Shown in pieces: positions 22,478 through 31,858 of a stretch of DNA of 64,000 nucleotides. The notes below the pieces were generated by a model, which searched no databases, was not told where the DNA came from, and saw nothing but the letters and a program-made list of their open reading frames with translations. The number at the start of each line of letters is the position of its first letter. The stretch's first letter is position 1. Position numbers and translations under genes: made by a program. This stretch comes from Symsagittifera roscoffensis (Eukaryota; Xenacoelomorpha; Acoela; Convolutidae), in contig NC_087062.1 of assembly GCF_963678635.1 (NCBI RefSeq), positions 5,074,193-5,138,192 on the forward strand. The letters run 5' to 3'.

Positions 22478-22687
22478 ATGCTTTTCTCTCGATCAGTCAA
22501 CACAATTTTCAACATTTTCATAAATTTTTTAACAATACTTAAACTTTTATTCATATTTATCTTTGATACTTTTGAAGCTTTTATAATAATTTTGATCATT
22601 TTTTGCAATATTTTTTTATACCACCATAGTTTCGTTTTAATTCTTTTCCTTGAAGAATACTACGATAAACATAAATTTTTTCACTAA
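22478..22687 (+). CDS. Small hydrophobic ORF (69 aa), putative membrane peptide
   Basis: The frame starts with ATG and encodes an almost wholly hydrophobic peptide with two likely membrane segments, 'IFINFLTILKLLFIFIF' and 'AFIIILIIFCNIFLY', followed by a short charged tail (E-E-Y-Y-D-K-H-K). The plus strand here is T-rich although the rest of the element is A-rich, so the hydrophobic coding is not just the element's base bias. It lies between pol and the P/S/T-rich ORF. A membrane peptide or the remains of an Env membrane segment are both possible. No homolog is recognised. Confidence 0.4.
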   Translation: MLFSRSVNTIFNIFINFLTILKLLFIFIFDTFEAFIIILIIFCNIFLYHHSFVLILFLEEYYDKHKFFH

Positions 22688-23850
22688 GAAAAATCAATCA
22701 GACAACCTTCAAAAATTGCTAACCAACAATCACACAGTCAGTCTTCACCGACATCATCCCAAGAAAACCCGATAATACCTACAACTACCCAAAACCCCCA
22801 AACATCCACACGAATTTCTTTCCAAGATAACCCATACACTTTTGAAGAACGACACGCTCGCTTATCTGAACCATTAGAACCAGTTCAGCGACAGGCACCC
22901 CTAAGTGAACCAACATATAACTTGTACCCAACATTACCACAAGAATTAAGCAGAATAGGAAAAATTAGTCAAAACCAAAATACAATTGAAATAAATAGAC
23001 AAATTATACATCCACGACGAAATAGAAATTTTCAAACCCCCCGAGTTCATTTTGATATACCCCAATCCCCATCACAAAGTACTCCAGAAAACCCAATTGG
23101 TATATTACCAGAAGCCCCTACGGTTCTTTCACAACGTAGCACCTCAAGCCTACCCTCAGATTACTTAGGTTCAACACCAACATCTGAACAAATACGTGAA
23201 AATCCCTTTAACCCCCCAAACCAAACATCACGACTACCATATTGGACAACACAATCATTCACACAAGGTGAACCCAATTTAATAAATGATCCAATGATCC
23301 AATGATCCATTTCTACCGATACAACAACATCATCATCACTACCAGAAACATTATCACTACCATCAACACCATCAATAAGCCAGATTTCACCGACGCCTTT
23401 CCCCCTAAATTTTCCAAATAACCTCGACGCTAGATATGGAGAACAATCATCAACAAATATCCCTTTAAGATTAGATTGGAAGACGTTCACAGCACCCCCA
23501 CCATTATTTGGACAACATCCAGAAAGTAACTGACTCCACAATTGGGCACTCCATAGACTACAAAATAGACAAGACATCCACGAAAACATTCGTGACCATA
23601 ACATCCAAATACTCCAACAAAATAGTCTACAATTAAAGTTTGAAATCACGGTTAAACTTAACAACATTGCTCAACATCCTTACCCATTAAACCCACCCAA
23701 TTTAACAGCTCAATCGCTACCAGCACCATATATAACAACTGAAGTAATATATAAATACGACAGATATACCAAAAAGACAATTGGTTACATCACATTTTAT
23801 AACCCATACTCAGGATTATCATACACATGTATAATCTAAAAATATTGATA
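22687..23850 (+). pseudogene. P/S/T/Q-rich ORF after pol, unrecognised
   Basis: A frame is open from about 22687 to a stop at 23303 with no early ATG (first in-frame start-like codon near 22922). A triplicated 'ccaatgat' (23287-23308) causes a frameshift, after which the same style of protein continues ('LPSTPSISQISPTPFPLNFP') to a TGA near 23529 and beyond it. The first 280 or so residues are rich in P, S, T, Q and N with few hydrophobics, so disordered. The C-terminal part is helical (N-W-A-L-H-R-L-Q-N-R-Q, I-L-Q-Q-N-S-L-Q-L-K). Lack of a start suggests a spliced message or a lost 5' end. Confidence 0.5.
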
Positions 23851-23854
23851 CTTC

Positions 23855-24840
23855 AACAAATCTTTTTTCTACTATTTTCCGATCAGAACACAAATCCTTC
23901 TCCCCGCACAGGACCCCAGGAATATTTGTAACACACTACGATTGTGAAGAAAATGAACAAAAAACACTACACAAATATGCAATAAATCAAGTATCACAAT
24001 GCGAAACGGAACCACAAGCTATAGAAACTACAAATGTAATAGCGACACTGTATTCAAAAGCCCGAGCAACAACAGTTGCAGGATATAAATTTACAACAAC
24101 ATTTTCCGAAAAGAAAGTACATTGATCACAAGTTTCAAATACTTATTTTAATAATATCCACTACGATATCCACTTAGATATGAAGTTAGACTACACGATT
24201 AGTCGAATTTTTTTTAAAAATGTCACTCTCCGAATTAGAAACACTTCACCAACTATGCGAATTAGAAAGGACACAAATCCTACAATCACTCGCACTAGCA
24301 GTGTTAAAAACACCCTACGCAGGATATTTATTATCAGGAAATAGATCAAACTTTCTAGACTACGAAGGAAACATTTTATGGTTTTATACTTGCACCAAAA
24401 AAGTATCACCATTATATGTCTTCGAAGATAAACGTTGTTATAAAAGAATCCCCATATTCAATAAAAATATGTACATTTTGTTGACACACTTTCAAGACGA
24501 AAATTTTTTTGGGATACCGCAGTCCCATGTGGGTCAGAAATAGCCACAATGTCGTACAATTAAACTCTGATGAAGACAAATACTACCTACTTACTCCATA
24601 CCCCACGTTAATGCAATCACTCAAAAAATTTTCACCCGAAAGCATCAGAGCTATTGCTCGTAATCCAAATATTGATTTACAATCAATTGGAATATATTCA
24701 AAATCAGATATCCAACACCCCATTAGAACACAACAATTCCAAGAATTAATAACACAAATGGACACTATACAAAGACAATCAATTGACCAAAATTTACGCA
24801 AACTTGTAATTTTCAAACCAACTCCTCACTTTTTTCAAAA
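23855..24840 (+). pseudogene. Env-like glycoprotein remnant (putative)
   Basis: A pyrimidine tract and CAG (acceptor-like, ending 23886) precede a frame with 'GIFVTHYDCEENEQ', 'QVSQCETEPQAIETTNVIA' and 'ARATTVAGYKFTTTFSEKK', ended by TGA at 24129. A second part at 24220-24543 has an N-R-S glycosylation site, 'ILWFYTCTKK' and 'FEDKRCYKRIPIF'. A third, shifted frame (24509-24913) has 'VVQLNSDEDKYYLLTPYP' and 'RTQQFQELITQMDTIQRQS', a possible coiled coil. Position after pol, paired cysteines, glycosylation sites and a late helix fit an envelope-type glycoprotein. No signal peptide or membrane anchor is visible and sequence seems missing near 24190-24220. The assignment is tentative. Confidence 0.4.
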
Positions 24841-26375
24841 CCCCCTTTTCAACCGATCCCACCAAATAATCCACTCCCATCCGTTTCCACTCCTTCTTAT
24901 GCTTCGCAAGTAACCCCAACCTATTCTCCATTTCATTCCGACCGATCATCTAATAATTCTCCAGATACCCCCCAAATCTCCCAGGAACTCGATAATTTTA
25001 TCACCCTACAACAACAGCTAATACACCCTAACACCCTCAATATAAATCAAATTTCATCCACAATAGAATCCTCAAACCCAGCTACTCCTACACCCTCCTC
25101 AGCTTACACTGCATCATTAGCACAATCATCCACATCCACCGAATCATCAAATAGCACTCAACGAGCTTATCGCACTTTTAAAAGAAAATTCCCGAACCAT
25201 CCATTCCCGACCAAACCAGGAACAGCCTGCGAATATATTAATCATCCACACCACACCAACACGAAAGATTTCCTAGCAATCACCTTACCCTCATTCCCAC
25301 AATATACTTTAAACACACCTAACGACACTAACGACACACGTAGTTTTGTAGATGAACATATTTTAATGCCGACACTTCACTGGACAGCATATTACCATTT
25401 TACTAGTCCCCTTTGCCTGCCACTATCTAGTACTCATAACGATATAGAAAAGAATAAAGATATGCTATATAGACTCACCGCAACACTAACACCTAGACAA
25501 TTTACTTATATAGGATATAAAAAATCACTAAAAACATTCACTGCACCCCGAGCTAACGAATTTACAATAAAATATTACGACCATAATATCATCCGAACTA
25601 ATCAAGACCAATTTCTAGATGACGACCGCTTCGCTAACCCACAACTAACAGAAAAATTCTTAATCAAAACGTCATATGTATTCACACTTAATGTTTTTGA
25701 TAGAAAATATGGTCACATCATTTCTGAAGCACTAACTGATATTCAAGCTTACGAAAGTTTTAAAGAAAAATTTCAGTTATTTTCACTAACCTTTCACTTC
25801 CTTGCACCACATGAACGCGATTTTCACTGTTCACACGACATTACGTTACGCACTAAACAGACTCATACATATACATACTATCGCTTCATACGAAATCATA
25901 TTGATTTAAATACTTCATCAAGACAACCACACCATCGTTTTCAGTTTCTTAACTCGAACACACTTCACCATTTTTTCTTAATTTCACCTATTGCATCAAG
26001 GACACTAACATCCACGGCATCCTCCGCAATTATGACCCAGTAACACAAATGTATATATTTTGTCCCATCACGAAGACCTTTAATGCCGAAGAATCCAGAC
26101 CCTTCCTTATCCCACATGAATTTATCCAACCTATAGAAATCCCAATATTAGAACTTATTCACAATACTAAATATAATCACAAAATATATAACCTCATTCA
26201 AAATACACCTTATGAGTTGGCAGTAGGCACCGAAGAATTAAAAACCATTAAAGCACTTCAATTGCTTTGGCCACTGCTCCAAACTAAAAACATCATTCGC
26301 ATACTAGCAAAATTACTAACAAATTCGGACATAATACACAACATTTTTCCCCACGGCTTTTTCCCAGACAGTTAA
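24787..26375 (+). CDS. Novel long ORF near the 3' end (about 530 codons with one frameshift)
   Basis: One frame is open from 24787 to TAA 26041-26043 (about 418 codons). A frameshift near 25980 leads to a second frame ending TAA 26373-26375. The N-terminal 190 residues are P/S/T-rich and lack any ATG (the first is 25366). The rest is a globular-looking mix with 'HWTAYYHFTSPLCLPLSS', 'RLTATLTPRQFTYIGYKKS', 'SYVFTLNVFDRKYGHIISE', 'FSLTFHFLAPHERDFHC', then 'PITKTFNAEESRPFLIPHE' and a helical end. It is more C-rich than gag and pol. I recognise no family. It may be joined to the env-like frame through the T6 run near 24828, or expressed from a spliced RNA. Among the extra ORFs it is the least broken. 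Confidence 0.65.
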
Positions 26376-26756
26376 CAGGTAAGTATAATTTAAAAATATT
26401 CTTAACTAATTTATTTAAATTAGTACTAACCATTCTTTACTCATGTTTCTTTTACATTTTTAGTCTTCATACCACAATCATCTGCAAAAAACAGAAAAGA
26501 AAAATAAAAAATAAACTTGTTAAAATTCTTCTAAACTTCATTAATATTTTACACAAGATAATCTGATAAAATTCATACCAAATGTAGTAAATTAATTTAT
26601 AAATTATTTCCCCATAAAGCAGTTAATTTAATTATGATGAAAATTTATAACTTTAAATTTCCCCCAAAACTAGCAGTAAAATTGAAATTCTATGAAATAA
26701 ATTAATAAAATGAAAATGCAGTACTAACCTTTTGATATTTTCATTCACTCGCACAG
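26376..26756 (+). promoter_or_regulatory. Splice donor, two TACTAAC branch points and two acceptors
   Basis: Directly after the stop of the novel ORF, CAG|GTAAGT gives a consensus donor at 26379. TACTAAC at 26424-26430 is followed by a pyrimidine tract and TTTTTAG ending 26463, an 85-bp intron. A second TACTAAC at 26722-26728 is followed by a pyrimidine-rich tract and CGCACAG ending 26756, an alternative acceptor (378-bp intron). Both branch-to-acceptor distances (28-33 nt) are typical. An intron just after a stop codon would place an exon junction near the stop, or remove part of the 3' UTR from some transcripts. Confidence 0.6.
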
Positions 26757-27990
26757 GAATTCTATCCAATTTCGTACAGCTCGCCCACGAAGAATTGTTT
26801 AAATAATGATTTTAAGTTTCAAGTTTTCACACTCAACAACTCTAACACACGATAACAAGTTTCAAACTTTCCTTTAACCCGGTTGGAAAGGAATTATATA
26901 CTAAACCAAACTAACCAACGCAGCTTACTAAACACCACAAATCATAAAATAACAGCATGACTAAGAAAAGAAAACCAATGGTACCCAAACCGGATTAACC
27001 CAGTTTGAAACTGGATAATTTGTTCTTTTGAAGACTATTATAAAGTCTAAGAAAGAAATAATAAAACACAAAAAAGTCGAAAGACCAATCCATAACAAAA
27101 ACAATTTGATTTTTGAAAAAAGGACACAACCAAAGAAACATAAGAAAGACCAACATAAACCCAACATAAAACGTTATCACATAACAGGACCTCTCAAATA
27201 AACCGCACGAAACCATACTCCCACTCCTGGCCTAACCCACCAGAGAGGACGTCCTGAGCATGCTCTACAGCCGGCCTAACCCACCGCGCTACATCCACGC
27301 TTTGTGACCACACTTCTATTTTTAATAAGAGGTACTCAAGGGTGAGTAACTCTTCAAAATAACCGAACTAAAACAAAATGCTTTTGTGAAAACAACTTAG
27401 GAAAACAACTAAAAACATGAAAACAACTAAATTCATGATTAAAAAACCGAACTAATAAAAATTTTATAACAGTATATAGATCAACACACAACAACAAAGA
27501 CGAACATCCAAAGACAAAATGATCCCATTACACTCGAACAAGAATGGCTAACCACAACCGATATGCCGTCCACAATCACAACTCAAAGGATTTAGAGTAC
27601 GACTTGACTTCGCAGAAAAGGACTTCATTGAACTAGACCAATGACCACCTCGATGTTCAAGTATACGTACAGATCCGAGTTACAAGGCATCCCCTCCACG
27701 CACAATCTGCACGCCATTCCCAGACGAGGTTGAACACAAAACAAGTTCTCTACATATTACAGAAAAACCCGTCATAGCAAACCATTTTGAAATCAGATTG
27801 ATTTCATTGGGAAACACAGTCGTTGTCACAAGACGACACAACGATTGATGTCCCTAGCTCCAGCGTCCTGGAACTTCTCTAACAAGAGGAACCGGGCAAG
27901 AATATGATGTTCGCCAAATACCAACGTTCATCATCCATCCTTTGAATTGCAGAAAGATAATTCTAAAAAACTCTGTAAAACCCGGATGGG
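26757..27990 (+). other. 3' untranslated region of the giant element
   Basis: No plus-strand ORF is seen. The minus-strand frames at 26961-27216 are shadows of A-rich sequence. A GC-richer island at 27200-27310 contains 'ggcctaacccacc' twice (27229 and 27273) with intervening self-complementary sequence and could fold. The last 40 bases before the LTR are moderately purine-rich and end 'ggatggg', a weak polypurine tract at 27984-27990. Confidence 0.5.
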
Positions 27991-28401
27991 TGGAACCTGA
28001 TCTAAACTATATTTTATGATTGGATAAATTAGATATTTTACCACTGTAAACTATTTAATATTAACCAATCATGATCCATCTAACTAACAACCCACTTATT
28101 TGTAAGTGCTGAAAATACTTGTAATTTCAGCACCAGAGAGATTTGAATTTAACTTAGAAATTAGTTGTCTCTCCAAGAAAACTTCAGCAGCCGCAACAAA
28201 CCAGTATACCCTAGATCTATTGAGCCTAGCAGAGACTAGTTAAACACCCTGAGACTAGAAAGTATAAGAGTAAGATTAGGGATCGGTATTAGACTAAGAA
28301 GTTGCACGAATCTATCCGGCCGAAAATAAGATAGCGTGATGAGCAGACGGTGTACCCTATCCAAAATTACTCTATGAGTTAACCACATTGGTCCTAACTC
28401 A
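27991..28401 (+). repeat. 3' LTR of the giant Gypsy element
   Basis: The LTR starts TGGAACCTGATC and ends CTAACTCA, then TTTG. Differences from the 5' LTR are seven substitutions and one extra G in 'agggatcgg'. Low divergence implies recent insertion relative to the other retroelements here. Confidence 0.95.
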
Positions 28402-28816
28402 TTTGGATATATCTATCATTTTTTTTAATTATTGAAGAAATTTGCACTAAATTAGAAAACATTTTCTATTCTCTAGATGGGGTTTTCAAGAAGTCTTTTG
28501 CCAGCATTTCCTAATTTGAAGCCGGTGCTTTGTGACTCGATAACTGTCCCACCATGTCTTATGACCAATCAATGCCACGACAAAACGCAAGATTTTGAGC
28601 GTAATTGTCTAAAAAAACCGCTCAAACCGCTCAAATCTTGCTTCAAATTGGGTGAAAAATCTCGACTCGGGCAGTTTAAAGAATAAATTCTAAAGGATAT
28701 CTGAACCTTCATGAAATTTGCTTTCTCAGGATTGCCTTTTAATGTGCATTACGAGGCCAAACTATGTGTAATTTGTGAATTGTAAGCGATTCCGCAACAA
28801 GAACGCTCCCTTTGTT
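28402..28816. other. No confirmed gene; one exon-like ORF
   Basis: A pyrimidine-rich 'ttttctattctctag' ends at 28476 and is followed by ATG and a 69-codon frame to 28686 (M-G-F-S-R-S-L-L-P-A). It looks like an acceptor plus exon but the peptide is not recognised and no donor follows. It contains a 10-bp direct repeat 'aaaccgctc'. The segment 28750-28800 resembles 45995-46045, another interspersed repeat. Confidence 0.3.
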
Positions 28817-29346
28817 GTTCCGACTTTCGATACGAAAGTAACGGAATATTTGTGCTCGGGGTGGTTTTTTTTTTCTTCAGACAAACTTCGACTTGTTAAC
28901 TAGCCATTTTTGACGGAATTTATTTATATCATTCAAAAGCTATTTTTGTGCTGAGCTTAAATTTGAAAAGATATTTCACCTGTTACCATTTTTTGTAAAG
29001 TTATGGGGGTTTAAAGATTGCCATTTTGACTAATTTGGAACAATCAACGCGCGATATAATTTGCGCTATTAAAGCGTAAGCGGAGATTTAATCCGCCTTA
29101 GAAATCGTTCCAAATTGGTTCAAGAAAGCTTATATACCATAATTGGTATAATAATAGGAGCGAAATCTATCTTTTTGTACTTTATATGGCGTGTGGGGGG
29201 ATGATTTTCATAAAAATTTTCAAGTTTAGAAAAAAAAATTTCGTTTTATTTTATTATATTTTAATTTTTTTGTTATTACTGCTCATGAAACAACAAAAGG
29301 CAGTCGGAACAACCAGGGTTTCGCCCTGATACGAGCAGTCTTGTTC
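28817..29346 (-). mobile_element. Family B interspersed repeat, full length
   Basis: Inverse orientation to 9509 and 61349. It starts 'ttgttccgactttcgatacg' and ends 'cgccctgatacgagcagtct' plus 'tgttc'. Internal landmarks are 'taactagccat', 'ttatgggggtttaaagattg', 'gcgcgata', 'aagcggagatttaatccg', 'atatggcgtgtgggggg' and 'actgctc'. Near one end 'agggtttcgccct' is a short hairpin. The two ends do not form long terminal inverted repeats. No coding sequence. Confidence 0.9.
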
Positions 29347-29944
29347 TTTTTTGTTATTTCATTCAGTTTGGTCGTTCAAGACTTGTCTCTGGAATCCAGG
29401 AACATACAGACACAAAACTGTGCGCCCAAAAAGTGCACAATTTGGCCTCGTAATATAAATTCTCAAATAAAAAACACAGTTTTTTCTCAAGAAAGCTCTC
29501 GTGTACAAATCATTTAGGAAATTTAAAAATTTGAAGATAAATATGAAGGTTTGAAAGACATAGTTTTGTAGCAAGTATTCCAGAAAATTGAGAATGTGTA
29601 ATATAGCCAGTGTAATTGTGTGTTTAATGATGTTAATATAGTCGGCCATAGAATTTCTAAAGTGCCAATAATCCAAGAATTCCACTGCGAAATATATTCT
29701 CCAAACTTGAATTTTTTTTTCTGAAATGACGATATCTCGGAGTATTTGATTAAAATTAGTAGATAATTAATTGAAGTTTTTGATAAATTTTGTCTGGAAC
29801 AGCACAAAAACCTGTAGAAAAATTCTTAAAAATCTGTCGATCTAAAAGTCTTACAAATTGCAGCAAATTCTCAAAAATTAAAAAAAAATCCATTTTTTAT
29901 CTGAGATATCTTTATCAAGCTGTACTATCTACTCATGTGTCCTT

Positions 29945-30797
29945 CGTGGATTGTTTCGTAAATTCCTCCCGTGGATTCCTCCCGTGGATTCCTCCCGTAG
30001 ATTCCTCCCGTGGATTACTCCCGTGGATTCCTCCCGTGGATTCCTCCCGTGGATTCCTTCCGTGGATTCCTCCCGTGGATTCCTCCCGTGGATTCCTCCC
30101 GTGGATTCCTCCCGTGGATTCCTCCCGTGGATTTCTCCCGTGGATTCCTCCCGTGGATTCCTCACGTGGATTCCTCCCGTGGATACCTCCCGTGGATTCC
30201 TCCCGTGGATTCCTCCCGTGGATTCCTCCCGTGGATTTCTCCCGTGGATTCCTCCCGTGGATTCCTCCCGTGGATTCCTCCCGTGGATTCCTCCCGTGGA
30301 TTCCTCCCGTGGATTCCTCCCGTGGATTCCTCCCGTGAATTCCTTCCGTGGATTCCTACCGTGGATTCCTACCGTGGATTCCTCCCGTGAATTCCTCCCG
30401 TGGATTCCTCCCGTAGATTCCTCCCGTGGATTCCTTCCGTGGATTCCTTCCGTGGATTCCTTCCGTGGATTCCTCCCGTGGATTCCTCCCGTGGATTCCT
30501 CACGTGGATTCCTCCCGTGGATTCCTCCCGTGGATTCCTCCCGTGGATTCCTCCCGTAGATTCATCCCGTGGATTCCTTCCAAGGAATCCTCCCGTGGAT
30601 TCCTACCGTGGATTCCTACCGTGGATTCATCCCGTGGATTCCTCCCGTGGATTCCTTCCGTGGATTCCTTCCGTGGATTCCTCCCGTGGATTCCTCCCAT
30701 GGATTCCTCCCGTGGATTCCTCCCGTGGATTCCTCCCGTGGATTCCTCCCGTGGATTCCTCCCGTGGATTCCTCCCGTGGATTCCTCCCGTGGATTC
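29945..30797. repeat. 13-bp minisatellite, about 65 copies
   Basis: The unit is GTGGATTCCTCCC, repeated without interruption with scattered point changes (ccttcc, cctacc, gtagatt, gtgaatt, cctcacg). Because 13 is not a multiple of three, each frame reads through the same 39-bp, 13-residue peptide cycle (F-L-P-W-I-P-P-V-D-S-S-R-G on plus; N-P-R-E-E-S-T-G-G-I-H-G-R on minus). Since the unit has no stop in any frame, long open frames result. They are not evidence of a gene. Confidence 0.97.
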
Positions 30798-31481
30798 TGA
30801 AGAAAGATTATTGATCGCTCTCATTGCTAAAATGCTTGATTTGCCAAACATGTAAAAATTAAAAAAAGATTGTTTGAGCCCTTTACATTTAACTTTTATA
30901 TTCTTCTAGTTTTCAAAAAAAAAATACCTGACTGTTTGATAGAAAACACTGAAAGTGAACATAGGTTTTTGTGTTCAAAGCTAGGATTTCTTTAACTAGA
31001 TAAAAACAAAAGTTAAAAGAAAGTTTTTTCAAAACTGCTTGCGCGTTCACACTCTCACGCTTCAGTCAACTAAGTTCAAGATTTTTTTCCGGGCTTCGCT
31101 CGACGAGTCTTACAGCCCAAAAGAATTCTTTGACGTCTTCTGTTCTTAACCTATTTTGGTGATCTATACAATTATTAGTTTTAAACTAACACATGTAAAT
31201 GAATTCAAGTGTAACTTCAAGGTGAACATACATATTTTTTTTGGTTAATTTTTTTAGTCTGGTTCAAAAATATATAAAAGTTAGCGGTCACTAATATTTG
31301 AATAAGAGCAACAAGCGATAACTTGTATCAGACTGAAACTTGGCAGATCGTTAAAAAAAAACTAGCATTGCAAAAGACGCAACCATTGCAACATTTAAAG
31401 CTATCATCTGTTTGGAGGCTTCTGCGGAGCTTTGTGTTATACTACGTCGTCTGTCCATCACTGGATCTGGTCTTCGTACTT
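30798..31481. other. No gene seen
   Basis: AT-rich sequence between the minisatellite and the gap. No supported frame. Confidence 0.5.
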
Positions 31482-31681
31482 NNNNNNNNNNNNNNNNNNN
31501 NNNNNNNNNNNNNNNNNNNNNNNNNNNNNNNNNNNNNNNNNNNNNNNNNNNNNNNNNNNNNNNNNNNNNNNNNNNNNNNNNNNNNNNNNNNNNNNNNNNN
31601 NNNNNNNNNNNNNNNNNNNNNNNNNNNNNNNNNNNNNNNNNNNNNNNNNNNNNNNNNNNNNNNNNNNNNNNNNNNNNNNNN
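31482..31681. other. Assembly gap (200 N)
   Basis: Exactly 200 N, the size many assemblers use for joins of unknown length. The right edge falls inside a family B repeat, which may be why the assembly broke here. Open frames spanning the N are artefacts. Confidence 0.99.
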
Positions 31682-31858
31682 TATCTGGCGTGTGGGGGGG
31701 TAAATTTTCACAAAAATTTTCAAATTTTAGAAAAAATTTTTTTATTTTATTTTATTTGATTTAGTTTTTTTTTAATGTTATTACTGCTGCTCCATAAACC
31801 TTAAAAGGCAGTCAGAACATTCAGGGCTTCGCCCTAATACGAGCAGTCTTGTTAAGAG
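31682..31858 (-). mobile_element. Family B repeat, truncated by the gap
   Basis: Begins 'tatctggcgtgtgggggggt', has 'ttattactgctgctcc', 'aaaaggcagtc', and ends 'cttcgccctaatacgagcag' plus 'tcttgtt'. This is the last third of the repeat in the same orientation as 28817-29346. Confidence 0.9.

Larger units (their letters stand above)
11639..28401 (+). mobile_element. Giant (16.8 kb) Ty3/Gypsy-type LTR retrotransposon
   Basis: The element has two matching LTRs (410 and 411 bp, TG...CA), a 4-bp target duplication TTTG at 11635-11638 and 28402-28405, and a PBS two bases after the 5' LTR. The pol order protease-RT-RNase H-integrase with a GPY/F module is diagnostic of Ty3/Gypsy (Metaviridae). The length is about two to three times the usual 5-9 kb. 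The excess comes from a 1.2-kb leader, a small ORF ahead of gag, a long gag, and about 4.5 kb of extra ORFs between pol and the 3' LTR. The plus strand is A-rich and G-poor almost throughout. Frameshifts and stops break most reading frames, so this copy is not autonomous. Confidence 0.95.

Noticed and set aside
26961-27216. Hydrophobic minus-strand frames inside the retroelement 3' UTR
   Set aside because: They are the complement of A-rich plus-strand sequence and have no separate support.
28477-28686. 69-codon frame after an acceptor-like tract
   Set aside because: One splice-like signal alone is weak evidence; there is no donor and no recognised content.
28817-29346. Family B as a Helitron
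   Set aside because: The hairpin near one end fits, but the CTRR end and the TC start are not visible, so the class was left open.
29945-30797. CRISPR-like array
   Set aside because: The repeats are contiguous 13-mers without unique spacers, in a eukaryotic context. It is a minisatellite.
29790-30855. Several long open frames on both strands over the minisatellite
   Set aside because: They arise because the 13-bp unit has no stop in any frame. All give the same repeating peptide, so there is no sign of a chosen reading frame.
31323-31764. Open frames spanning the gap
   Set aside because: They consist mainly of N-coded unknown residues.
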